Source: Candidatus Omnitrophota bacterium (GTDB lineage Bacteria > Omnitrophota > Gorgyraeia > Gygaellales > Profunditerraquicolaceae). Taken from it: a DNA stretch of 10,635 nucleotides. The stretch is taken from NCBI GenBank assembly GCA_028710845.1, contig JAQTTI010000030.1, positions 1-10,635 on the forward strand, given 5' to 3'. Each line of letters opens with the position of its first letter. The first letter of the stretch is position 1. A program made the position numbers and the translations under genes. This document shows positions 1-6,287 of this stretch, piece by piece. The notes under the pieces were generated by a model. That model was given only the letters and a program-made list of their open reading frames with translations, did not search any database and had not been told where the DNA came from.

Positions 1-452
1 GAGGCTTCTTTTCTGTCTTTATTTTCTTTAACGGCAAGAAAAGCGTCTAAAGCCATTGCGTACATGACATCTCCTACGACTATCGCCAGGTCCTTGCTGT
101 CGAATTTGGTTTCTTTGCAGCCGGCAAGATAGTTTTTTAATAAGCTGTGCATAGAAGGCTTGCCCCGGCGCATATTCGATTTATCGATAATATCGTCGTG
201 GACAAGCATAAAATCATGTAAAAGCTCTAAAGATAAAGCCGAACGGTAAAGGCCGGGAGGAGTTTTTTTATTATAGCTTAAATAGCCGATGCAAAACAAT
301 ATCGGCCTTATCCTTTTGCCCTCCCTTAGGATAAATTCTTTTATGCTTTTAAAAAGAATAGGGGAAAGGCGTTTAAGGGAATATATTTTATCTATTGCCT
401 GCACGTAGCTAGAGAGTTCTTTTTCGATGCGGATTTTTATTCTCAAAAACAT
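1..452 (-). CDS. Polyprenyl diphosphate synthase (trans-isoprenyl synthetase), 5' part
   Basis: This gene condenses allylic diphosphates with isopentenyl diphosphate to make linear prenyl diphosphates for quinones, carotenoids or other isoprenoids; it acts in the cytoplasm. I translated it from the minus strand: 150 complete codons are present and the gene continues past the left edge, about half of a usual 300-340 residue enzyme. Visible family marks are GKRIRP at residues 45-50 and the first aspartate-rich motif HDDIID at 85-90, followed by RRGKPS at 95-100. A phenylalanine lies five residues before the first DDxxD aspartate, and the motif has no two-residue insert; in this family that favours a short product (roughly C15-C20), but this is inference. 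The second DDxxD lies beyond the window. The ATG at 452-450 is chosen because the next upstream ATG (468-466) reaches a stop after three codons. No Shine-Dalgarno is visible. It diverges from the DoxX-family gene. Confidence 0.9.
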   Translation of the reverse strand, partial: MFLRIKIRIEKELSSYVQAIDKIYSLKRLSPILFKSIKEFILREGKRIRPILFCIGYLSYNKKTPPGLYRSALSLELLHDFMLVHDDIIDKSNMRRGKPSMHSLLKNYLAGCKETKFDSKDLAIVVGDVMYAMALDAFLAVKENKDRKEA

Positions 453-532
453 AGGTTTATGTTAACATATAAATAAGGATTAAGCAACCAGGGATGCTTT
501 TAAAAGATATATCTTTTAAAAGGAGGTGTCTT
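453..532. promoter_or_regulatory. Divergent intergenic control region
   Basis: This 80-base A+T-rich spacer separates two genes that point away from each other, so it should hold promoters for both. It contains a 12-bp perfect palindrome TATGTTAACATA at 458-469 and a larger palindrome at 497-522 (listed separately). A TATAAA at 468-473 could be a plus-strand -10 box, but no convincing -35 box lies 16-18 bases upstream. On the minus strand TTGCTT (487-482) and TAACAT (464-459 region) are 17 bases apart, but both match consensus poorly. The promoter assignment is therefore inference from gene layout; the palindromes are directly visible. Confidence 0.45.
497..522. repeat. 26-bp perfect palindrome abutting the doxX-like ribosome-binding site
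   Basis: Two copies of the self-complementary 10-mer CTTTTAAAAG (497-506 and 513-522) flank ATATAT, so the whole 26-base block is its own reverse complement. The last bases overlap the Shine-Dalgarno AGGAGG (521-526) of the gene starting at 533. It could be a two-site operator for a dimeric repressor, or in RNA a hairpin that partly hides the ribosome-binding site. It is not followed by a T-tract in either direction, so it does not look like a terminator. The symmetry is certain; the function is inferred. Confidence 0.6.
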
Positions 533-925
533 ATGGCCGATTTAGGAATTTTGGTTCTAAGGCTGGGAATTGGTATTATGTTTGTAGCCCACGGGCTTCA
601 AAAGGCCTTTGGGCTATTCGCAGGTCCGGGAATTAAGGTGTTTTCGGAAATGCTGTCTAACTTAGGGTTTGTCCCGGCGCCTTTTTGGGCCTATATTGCC
701 GCATATTCCGAGTTGGTCGGCGGTTTGCTGTTAATCATAGGATTTCAGGCCAGGGGAGCTGCTGCGGTCCTTTTAATTTTGATTGTAACTGCGGCATTAA
801 AAGTTCATATTGCCAAAGGGTTCTTTTTATCCGGCGGAGGCTTTGAATATACCTTTGTCATTGCTTCAGCCTGCCTGGCATTGATTTTATTAGGCCCGGG
901 AAAATTCAAATTTCCCCGCGGTTAA
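533..925 (+). CDS. DoxX-family integral membrane protein
   Basis: This is a 130-residue, four-helix inner-membrane protein of the DoxX/DoxD-like family. It shows the family pattern near the N-terminus (RLGIGIMFVAHGLQK at residues 10-24, then FG and a Gly-rich turn) and the SELVGG segment at about residues 59-64, with hydrophobic stretches at about 5-22, 50-70, 76-95 and 108-126. Members have been linked to sulfur-compound oxidation, quinone-dependent redox chemistry and oxidative-stress defence, but the activity of this one is unknown. The open frame extends to an ATG at 494. I prefer 533 because a strong AGGAGG (521-526) sits six bases before it, and the extra 13 residues (MLLKDISFKRRCL) are encoded largely by the palindrome. 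It heads a four-gene run with a thiol-redox protein next, which fits a redox role in the envelope. Confidence 0.85.
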   Translation: MADLGILVLRLGIGIMFVAHGLQKAFGLFAGPGIKVFSEMLSNLGFVPAPFWAYIAAYSELVGGLLLIIGFQARGAAAVLLILIVTAALKVHIAKGFFLSGGGFEYTFVIASACLALILLGPGKFKFPRG

Positions 926-967
926 GCAAAATCCAGGATTTAAATATCCATAATAAAAGCTAAAAAA

Positions 968-2137
968 ATGCATAAAATCAGGCTGCTTATTATTTTTTTA
1001 TTGATTTTTGTCCTGCCTAGAATCTTGCCGGCGCAAGACGATCAGGATCTGCCCAGGCTGGTTATGTTCCATTCGCCAAGCTGCCACAGATGTATTGAAC
1101 TAAAACAGAATTTAATGCCTGAAATAGAAAGTGAATTTAAAGGCCTGGTAGTTTTTGAATACAGCGATACATCCGACATCGAAAATTATAAAATGTTACT
1201 TGGCCTTTTGCAGAAATACGGTAAAGGAGTCCCTTTTGAGGTCCCGATTTTTTATTTCAACAATAAATTTTTACTTGCCGGGGAAGGAGTCGGGACTTCG
1301 TTACGTAATTTTATCCATAACGGTTTATCAAAAACGGGGCAAGCCGAAACAAGGGGTTCTGAAATAGACCTGGTTGCAATATTTAAAGGGTTTGTCCCGG
1401 CGGCAATTATGGCCGCCGGGCTCCAGGACGGGGTTAACCCCTGCGCCTTTACCGTGATCGTATTTTTTATTTCTTTCCTTGCTTTGCAGGGCTACCGCAA
1501 AAGAGAACTTTTTTTTATCGGTATTTCGTTTATTTTTGCGGTTTTTCTAACCTATCTTTTACTAGGCCTGGGGATATTTAACTTTTTTTACCGATTAAAA
1601 GGCTTTTTGCTGATCAGCCGGCTGTTTAACATAACTGTCGGGGTTCTAAGTATTTTATTCGGCATATTCGCGGTCTATGATTACATTAAATTTAAAAAGT
1701 CAGGTTCGACCGAAGGGTTAATTTTACAACTGCCTAAGACAATAAAACTGCGGATCCAGAAGGTGGTGGGATTTTTTTACCGGAAGGGCCCAGGCAGAGG
1801 AGAAGATCGGCCAGCCGGCTTAGCTAAGCTTATTGCCAGCGCTTTTATCACCGGCTTTTTGGTTTCGATTTTAGAAGCAGTCTGCACGGGGCAGGTTTAT
1901 TTACCGACGATCTCATTTATTTTAAAGTCGACCGAACTTAAATTACAGGCCCTGGGCTATCTTTTGTTATATAATATCATGTTCGTAATCCCTCTACTGG
2001 TCATTTTTTTCTTAGCGCTTTTCGGTACGACCAGCGCCCAATTTTCGGCTTTTTTAAAAAAGAACCTGGGCTTGATTAAAATATTTATGGCGGTTTTATT
2101 TTTTAGCTTAGGTATATTTTTAATTTGGGGAATCTAG
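968..2137 (+). CDS. Thioredoxin-like / CcdA (DsbD-type) transmembrane fusion protein
   Basis: This 389-residue protein probably carries reducing equivalents across the inner membrane to periplasmic thiols, as DsbD and CcdA do. Residues 1-22 are a signal peptide or anchor. Residues about 28-122 form a thioredoxin-like domain with the redox motif C39-H-R-C42 (SPSCHRC) and a cis-proline-like VP at 92-93. From about 135 onward comes a polytopic domain with the two diagnostic cysteines of the CcdA/DsbD core: C159 in GVNPCAF and C306 in EAVCTGQVYLP. A charged loop at about 241-285 separates the two membrane halves. The order is unlike classical DsbD, which has its thioredoxin domain at the C-terminus. 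No Shine-Dalgarno is visible before the ATG, but no upstream start is available (in-frame stop at 941-943) and the signal peptide supports this one. The DUF1573 gene starts one base after its stop, so the two are probably translationally coupled. The substrate is unknown. Confidence 0.85.
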   Translation: MHKIRLLIIFLLIFVLPRILPAQDDQDLPRLVMFHSPSCHRCIELKQNLMPEIESEFKGLVVFEYSDTSDIENYKMLLGLLQKYGKGVPFEVPIFYFNNKFLLAGEGVGTSLRNFIHNGLSKTGQAETRGSEIDLVAIFKGFVPAAIMAAGLQDGVNPCAFTVIVFFISFLALQGYRKRELFFIGISFIFAVFLTYLLLGLGIFNFFYRLKGFLLISRLFNITVGVLSILFGIFAVYDYIKFKKSGSTEGLILQLPKTIKLRIQKVVGFFYRKGPGRGEDRPAGLAKLIASAFITGFLVSILEAVCTGQVYLPTISFILKSTELKLQALGYLLLYNIMFVIPLLVIFFLALFGTTSAQFSAFLKKNLGLIKIFMAVLFFSLGIFLIWGI

Positions 2138-2138
2138 A

Positions 2139-2510
2139 ATGTCTAAGACGGTTGTTTTTTTATTAAGTTTTCTTTTACTCGGCTCGGCTTACGCGCAGGA
2201 GGTTGATCCCAATGAATGGGATTTCGGCAAGGTAAAACAGGGAAAGGTTTTAGTCCACGAGTTTGTATTGAAAAATGAAAGCGATAAAGTCCTGAACATA
2301 ACCAATATACATACTTCTTGTGGCTGCACAGTTTCCAAAGCAGGTAAGGAGTCTTTGAAGCCTAAAGAAAGCACAAAAATAAAAATTACTTTTAATACGC
2401 GCGGTTATTCAGGCCAGACAAAGCAGCATGCATATGTAAATACGGATAGCCCGGATAATCCGATAATCCGCTTTATTATAAAAGCTGAGGTCGTAAAGGA
2501 GGTCAAATAA
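2139..2510 (+). CDS. DUF1573-domain exported protein with a CGC motif
   Basis: This 123-residue protein has a signal peptide with likely cleavage after AYA (residue 19), then one Ig-like beta domain of the DUF1573 type. Diagnostic marks are WDFGKVKQG at residues 27-35, a conserved HTSCGCTV segment with C61 and C63 at 58-65, and the late GYSGQTKQHAYV strand at about 89-100. The molecular function of the family is not known. The CxC pair could be a redox centre or metal ligand, and its position directly behind a thiol-reductase fusion makes it a plausible client of that protein; this is inference from context. The ATG follows the previous stop by one base, with only a weak GGGGA in front. The gene's own 3' end carries the Shine-Dalgarno of the protease gene. 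Confidence 0.85.
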   Translation: MSKTVVFLLSFLLLGSAYAQEVDPNEWDFGKVKQGKVLVHEFVLKNESDKVLNITNIHTSCGCTVSKAGKESLKPKESTKIKITFNTRGYSGQTKQHAYVNTDSPDNPIIRFIIKAEVVKEVK

Positions 2511-2511
2511 A

Positions 2512-3468
2512 ATGTGGCTGCAATTAAGGATGTGGTTTCTGGTCACTATCTTGTTCGGGTTTATTTATGCTCTGGTCGTAGTCGTCGGCAGGAGTGTCCT
2601 TCAGATCGGAGATTTTACTTTTTACCTGGTGATTTCCCTAGTGATGATGTTGATCCAATATATGCTCGGCCCGAAACTGGTGGAATGGAGCATGCGGGTA
2701 AAATATATCAAAAGGGAAGAGAACCCCCGCTTATACCAAATGGTTGAATCTTTGAGCGTGCGGGCAAATATCCCGATGCCAAGAATCGGAATTGCCCAGA
2801 TTGATATCCCCAATGCTTTTGCCTTCGGCAGGACTATCAGAGACGGCAGGGTATGCGTTACAAACGGGATATTAAAATTACTTAACGACGAGGAATTAAA
2901 AGCAGTGCTTGGCCATGAGCTTACCCACTTAAAGAGCAGGGATGTATTATTCATTACCCTGCTTTCGGTGATTCCGATGGTTATGTATAGGATCGCCTGG
3001 CAATTTTTGTTTTTCGGCCGCAGGCGTAATGAGCGTGGTTCTAATACGGTTTTAATCGGCCTGGCAGCCTTCCTCTTTTATTTTCTGACCAACCTTTTAG
3101 TGCTTTACGGCTCGCGCATACGGGAATATTTTGCTGATCAGGGAAGTGTTAAGCTGGGGAATCATCCTAAAGCCCTGGCCTCAAGCCTTTATAAACTGGC
3201 TTACGGCTCGGCCAGGTTAAACCAGGAATCTTTAAAACAGACAGAAGGCCTAAAAGCCTTTTTTATTAATGATCCTTCCCGGGGGCGCAAAGAAGTTTTG
3301 GAGTTATCCCAGATTGATTTTGATAAAAGCGGCAGTATCGATGCTTCCGAGCTTGAATTCTTAAGAAAATCAAAGATACACCTTAACTTCGGGGATAAGA
3401 TGATGGAGCTTTTGAGCACTCACCCTAATATGCTTAAGCGGATTAAAAAGTTGTCCGAATATTCTTAA
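2512..3468 (+). CDS. htpX: HtpX-like M48 membrane zinc metalloprotease with EF-hand insert
   Basis: This 318-residue inner-membrane protease is of the HtpX type, which degrades misfolded membrane proteins with the active site on the cytoplasmic side. Zinc-site residues are visible: H135-E136-L-T-H139, with E205 in REYFADQ as the likely third ligand. Two hydrophobic helices lie at about 6-27 and 34-52, and two more at about 145-165 and 179-199 between the zinc motifs. A family-typical STHPNMLKRIKKL tail lies at 302-314. Residues 269-280 form a textbook EF-hand loop (DFDKSGSIDASE), with acidic or polar residues at positions 1, 3, 5 and 9, Gly at 6, Ile at 8 and Glu at 12. Calcium dependence is possible but unproven. 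The start is well supported: AGGAGG at 2497-2502, nine bases before the ATG and inside the end of the DUF1573 gene. It is the last gene of the run before the terminator. Confidence 0.92.
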   Translation: MWLQLRMWFLVTILFGFIYALVVVVGRSVLQIGDFTFYLVISLVMMLIQYMLGPKLVEWSMRVKYIKREENPRLYQMVESLSVRANIPMPRIGIAQIDIPNAFAFGRTIRDGRVCVTNGILKLLNDEELKAVLGHELTHLKSRDVLFITLLSVIPMVMYRIAWQFLFFGRRRNERGSNTVLIGLAAFLFYFLTNLLVLYGSRIREYFADQGSVKLGNHPKALASSLYKLAYGSARLNQESLKQTEGLKAFFINDPSRGRKEVLELSQIDFDKSGSIDASELEFLRKSKIHLNFGDKMMELLSTHPNMLKRIKKLSEYS

Positions 3469-3499
3469 AAATAGGGGTATTAATTAGTAGTTTGTTGTC

Positions 3500-3509
3500 C
3501 TAAAGCCTA
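3500..3509 (-). repeat. Short spacer repeat shared with the post-ilvE spacer
   Basis: The spacer behind the protease gene (3469-3549) contains CTAAAGCCTA. This is the exact reverse complement of TAGGCTTTAG at 7883-7892 within the heptad array. On the minus strand the surroundings read TTTTAGG CTTTAGG, again with a 7-base period, so this looks like a decayed copy of the same low-complexity repeat in the opposite orientation. No coding potential is apparent in this spacer. Confidence 0.35.
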
Positions 3510-3549
3510 AAACTCCCAACTTACTAAAAGCCATAAATAACCGGCAGAG

Positions 3550-3578
3550 AGGCAGCTCTAAAGCTGCCTTTTTGTTTT
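3550..3578 (+). terminator. Rho-independent terminator after the envelope operon
   Basis: GGCAGCT (3551-3557) pairs perfectly with AGCTGCC (3562-3568) around a four-base CTAA loop, and TTTTTGTTTT (3569-3578) follows at once. An A-T pair at 3550/3569 and further A-T and G-T pairs can lengthen the stem. It lies about 80 bases behind the protease stop and should end transcription of the run that begins with the DoxX-family gene. Its T-tract overlaps the -35 box of the lysS promoter by two bases. Confidence 0.9.
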
Positions 3579-3605
3579 GACATAACTCCAAATATACTAT
3601 ATAAT
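3577..3605 (+). promoter_or_regulatory. Exact-consensus sigma70-type promoter of lysS
   Basis: TTGACA (3577-3582) and TATAAT (3600-3605) are separated by exactly 17 bases, a perfect match to the housekeeping sigma-factor consensus. Transcription should start six to eight bases after the -10 box, at about 3611-3613, only two to four bases before the lysS ATG. There is no extended -10 TG. It probably drives lysS, the Lol genes and perhaps the aminotransferase as one transcript. Confidence 0.85.
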
Positions 3606-3614
3606 TAATAAATT

Positions 3615-5075
3615 ATGGACATTAATGAAATCGTTCAACAAAGAACCGCAAAATTAGAAGCCCTTAGCGCAAAAAAAGTAGCTTTATACCCTGCAAATGT
3701 GCCTGAACACTTTAATATCGGCCGGGTCTTGGCTAATTTCGAAGAAGGCAGTAAAGTTACTCTCTGCGGAAGGGTTATGGCTAACCGGGCGCACGGAAAA
3801 GTAAATTTTATGGATTTGCGCGATACTACCGGTAAGATCCAGCTTTACGTAAAAAGGGATGTCATTGGGGAAGAAAAATCCGCTTTACTTGAACAGCTTG
3901 ATATAGCCGATATTATCTGCGCAAGCGGTGAGCTTTTTAAGACCCATACCGGCGAATCTACGCTTAAAGTCCTGGATTTTACAATATTATCCAAGGCCTT
4001 AAGGCCTTTACCGGAAAAGTGGCACGGTTTAAAAGATGTTGAACTGCGTTATAGGCAGCGCTACCTCGACCTGCTTTCTAACGAGGAGGTTAAAAAAGTA
4101 TTTTTACTGCGGGCTAAAATAATAAAATCCATCCGCAGTTTTCTAGATAGCGAAGGTTTCCTGGAAGTTGAAACTCCGATGATGCATGATATCGCAGGCG
4201 GCGCAGCCGGCAGGCCTTTTAAAACATTCCATAATGAATACAGTATGGACCTGTTCTTAAGGATTGCTCCCGAACTTTATTTAAAGCGCCTTTTAGTCGG
4301 AGGCCTGGACCGGGTTTATGAAATTAATAGGAGTTTTCGTAATGAAGGGGTCTCAACCCGCCATAATCCGGAATTTACGATGCTGGAAGTTTACCAGGCT
4401 TATGCCGATTATGAAGGTATGATTGATCTTACCCAGAGGCTTATTTGCCATACCGTAAAAGAGACATTAGGTAAAGAGGATCTGATTTATCAGGGTAAGG
4501 CAATTGATTTGAAAACCCCCTGGAGCAGGCAATCTTTTGCCGGGCTGGTTAAGCATAAATTTGGAATAGAACCGCAGGATTCAACCGAGCAAATGCTTAA
4601 AAAATTACAGGAAAAAGGATTAGCCCGGGATAAAAACCGTTTAAGCCGTTCCCAGATAAATAAAATTGTCGAAGATGAGCTTGAGCAGGAAATACAATTC
4701 AATCCAGTATTTATTACTGATTATTTCGCCAGCCTTTGCCCGTTGGCCAAGAATCAGAAGGATAACCCGTTGATTTCAGAAAGATTTGAGCTTTATATCG
4801 CCGGGATGGAGGTTGCTAACGCCTACTCCGAGTTAAATGACCCTTTAGAACAGCGCAAAAGGTTCGAGGAAGAAATTAAGGATTTAAACCCCGATGAAAA
4901 GAAGAATGTGGATGATGATTATATTTTGGCCCTTGAACATGGAATGCCTCCGGCAGGAGGCCTTGGTATCGGGATCGACAGGTTAACTATGTTAATTGCA
5001 GATCAGGCTTCGATAAGAGACGTAATCTTATTCCCCCTGTTAAGGCCGATTGAGCAGCAGGAGGATAAAGTTTAA
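3615..5075 (+). CDS. lysS: Lysyl-tRNA synthetase, class II
   Basis: This enzyme attaches lysine to tRNA-Lys using ATP in the cytoplasm. The 486-residue length is normal for bacterial LysRS. An N-terminal OB-fold anticodon-binding domain (about 45-130) includes the CGRVMANRAHGKVNFMDLRD strand region. The class II catalytic core has motif 1 around GFLEVETPMM (181-190), the family segment GGAAGRPF (195-202), motif 2 with SFRNEGVSTRHNPEFTMLE (240-258), and motif 3 GLGIGIDRL (449-457). The AGMEVANAYSELNDP segment (396-410) is typical of LysRS. The ATG is fixed by the promoter and by N-terminal homology, since the next in-frame ATG (residue 55) would cut the OB fold. There is no Shine-Dalgarno, and the predicted transcript begins only a few bases upstream, so initiation may be leaderless. 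Its 3' end carries the ribosome-binding site of the next gene. Confidence 0.97.
   Translation: MDINEIVQQRTAKLEALSAKKVALYPANVPEHFNIGRVLANFEEGSKVTLCGRVMANRAHGKVNFMDLRDTTGKIQLYVKRDVIGEEKSALLEQLDIADIICASGELFKTHTGESTLKVLDFTILSKALRPLPEKWHGLKDVELRYRQRYLDLLSNEEVKKVFLLRAKIIKSIRSFLDSEGFLEVETPMMHDIAGGAAGRPFKTFHNEYSMDLFLRIAPELYLKRLLVGGLDRVYEINRSFRNEGVSTRHNPEFTMLEVYQAYADYEGMIDLTQRLICHTVKETLGKEDLIYQGKAIDLKTPWSRQSFAGLVKHKFGIEPQDSTEQMLKKLQEKGLARDKNRLSRSQINKIVEDELEQEIQFNPVFITDYFASLCPLAKNQKDNPLISERFELYIAGMEVANAYSELNDPLEQRKRFEEEIKDLNPDEKKNVDDDYILALEHGMPPAGGLGIGIDRLTMLIADQASIRDVILFPLLRPIEQQEDKV
5059..5064 (+). promoter_or_regulatory. Ribosome-binding site for lolC/E inside the lysS 3' end
   Basis: AGGAGG lies eleven bases before the ATG at 5076, within the last codons of lysS. 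The lysS stop TAA (5073-5075) directly touches that ATG. This fixes the start of the permease and suggests translational coupling. Confidence 0.75.
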
Positions 5076-6287
5076 ATGTTGTCGGAGTTATGGCTTAGCC
5101 AACGGTACTTAAGGGCGGGAAAAAAAGAAAAGATAATTTCGATTACCGCTTTAATCTCTATAATCGGGATCGGAATCGGGGTTATGGTTTTAATTGCCGT
5201 TATATCGGTGATGACCGGCTTTGATAAATTCCTGGAGGATAAAATTGTCGGCACCAACGCCCATATTTCGCTTGAATTTTACGGCGGCCTGAAAAATCCT
5301 TATACAGCGGTTGAAAAACTCGGAAGTTTGCCTTATGTCACAAGTTCCGCTCCCTTTATCGACGGCCAGGCATTGGTAAAAAATGATAAATATTTTTTCG
5401 GGGTAGAAATGCGCGGAATAGACCCGAAGCTTCAGGCTGCGACCTCAAAGATCGGCGAGTATTTAACCGAGGGAAATTATGATTTTGTCGGAAACCAGGT
5501 AGCGATCGGCCGGGAACTTGCCCTTCGCCTGGGGGTAACGGTGGGAGATAAGATAAGTTTAATCTCTCCGGTTACTTTAACCAAAACCGATTTTACCATT
5601 AATGCTATTTTTAACAGCCGGATTTATATGTATGATTCGGGGCTTATCCTGACCGGCATAAAAGCGGCGCAGGATTTTTATAAAATGCCCGACAGGGTAA
5701 GCGGGATTGCGGTTAAGGTAGACGATGTTTATAAAGTCGACAACATCAAGGAAAAATTATACCGTGATTTTTCAGGGTTCGGGACCTACATTGCCCGCAC
5801 CTGGATCGATGCAAACAAAAACTTTCTGGATGCCTTAAAGCTTGAAAAGATAGTCATGTTTGTCGTAGTAACTATGACCACGGTTGTGGCTGCATTCGGT
5901 ATAGTCAGCACTTTGATAATGTCGGTGATGAGCAGGTTTAAAGATATCGGCATATTGCGTTCGGTAGGAGCAAAGACTAAAAGCATACTGCAGATCTTTA
6001 TTTTTCAAGGTATGGCGATAGGTATAATCGGCATCCTTTTAGGGTTAACCGCCGGGGTATCTTTGGCGCTTTCTTTGGATAAGGTAGTCGCTATGATCTC
6101 CAAAATTATAGGCAGAAGCCTTATCCCTCAGGATATATACAATTTTGACCGGATTCCGGTCAACATTGACGTAGGAGACATAAGCGTAATTGTAATCTCA
6201 GCGCTTTTAATAACTCTGGTTGCCAGCATTTATCCGGCTTATTACGCCACAAAAATAATTCCTAGCGAGGCAGTCAGGCATGAATAA
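5076..6287 (+). CDS. lolC: LolC/LolE-family lipoprotein-releasing ABC permease
   Basis: This is a 403-residue inner-membrane permease of the FtsX/LolC/LolE type. With its ATPase it releases outer-membrane lipoproteins from the inner membrane. The layout is canonical: a short cytoplasmic start (ELWLSQRYLRAGKKEKI), a first helix at about 21-46, a large periplasmic domain at about 47-255, then helices at about 259-284, 303-335 and 368-391. The conserved cytoplasmic coupling segment MSRFKDIGILRSVGAK is at 285-300, and a PAYYATKIIPSEAVRHE-type tail closes the protein. Only one permease gene is present beside lolD, so the complex may use two copies of it (as proposed for LolF-type systems) or a partner elsewhere. 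It therefore cannot be assigned to LolC rather than LolE. The gene starts directly on the lysS stop codon and overlaps lolD by eight bases, so these genes are surely co-transcribed. Confidence 0.9.
   Translation: MLSELWLSQRYLRAGKKEKIISITALISIIGIGIGVMVLIAVISVMTGFDKFLEDKIVGTNAHISLEFYGGLKNPYTAVEKLGSLPYVTSSAPFIDGQALVKNDKYFFGVEMRGIDPKLQAATSKIGEYLTEGNYDFVGNQVAIGRELALRLGVTVGDKISLISPVTLTKTDFTINAIFNSRIYMYDSGLILTGIKAAQDFYKMPDRVSGIAVKVDDVYKVDNIKEKLYRDFSGFGTYIARTWIDANKNFLDALKLEKIVMFVVVTMTTVVAAFGIVSTLIMSVMSRFKDIGILRSVGAKTKSILQIFIFQGMAIGIIGILLGLTAGVSLALSLDKVVAMISKIIGRSLIPQDIYNFDRIPVNIDVGDISVIVISALLITLVASIYPAYYATKIIPSEAVRHE

Noticed and set aside
494..532. An upstream in-frame ATG giving the DoxX-family protein 13 extra residues
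   Set aside because: The strong AGGAGG at 521-526 is placed for the ATG at 533, and the extra residues come from the palindromic control region and do not resemble the family N-terminus.
929..941. Inverted repeat AAATCC-A-GGATTT between the DoxX-family gene and the fusion gene
   Set aside because: The arms are short, the one-base centre cannot form a stable RNA hairpin, and no T-tract follows.
3601..3616. ATAATT-AATA-AATTAT inverted repeat over the lysS start
   Set aside because: It is made only of A and T and overlaps the -10 box, so it is expected from composition and too weak as a hairpin.
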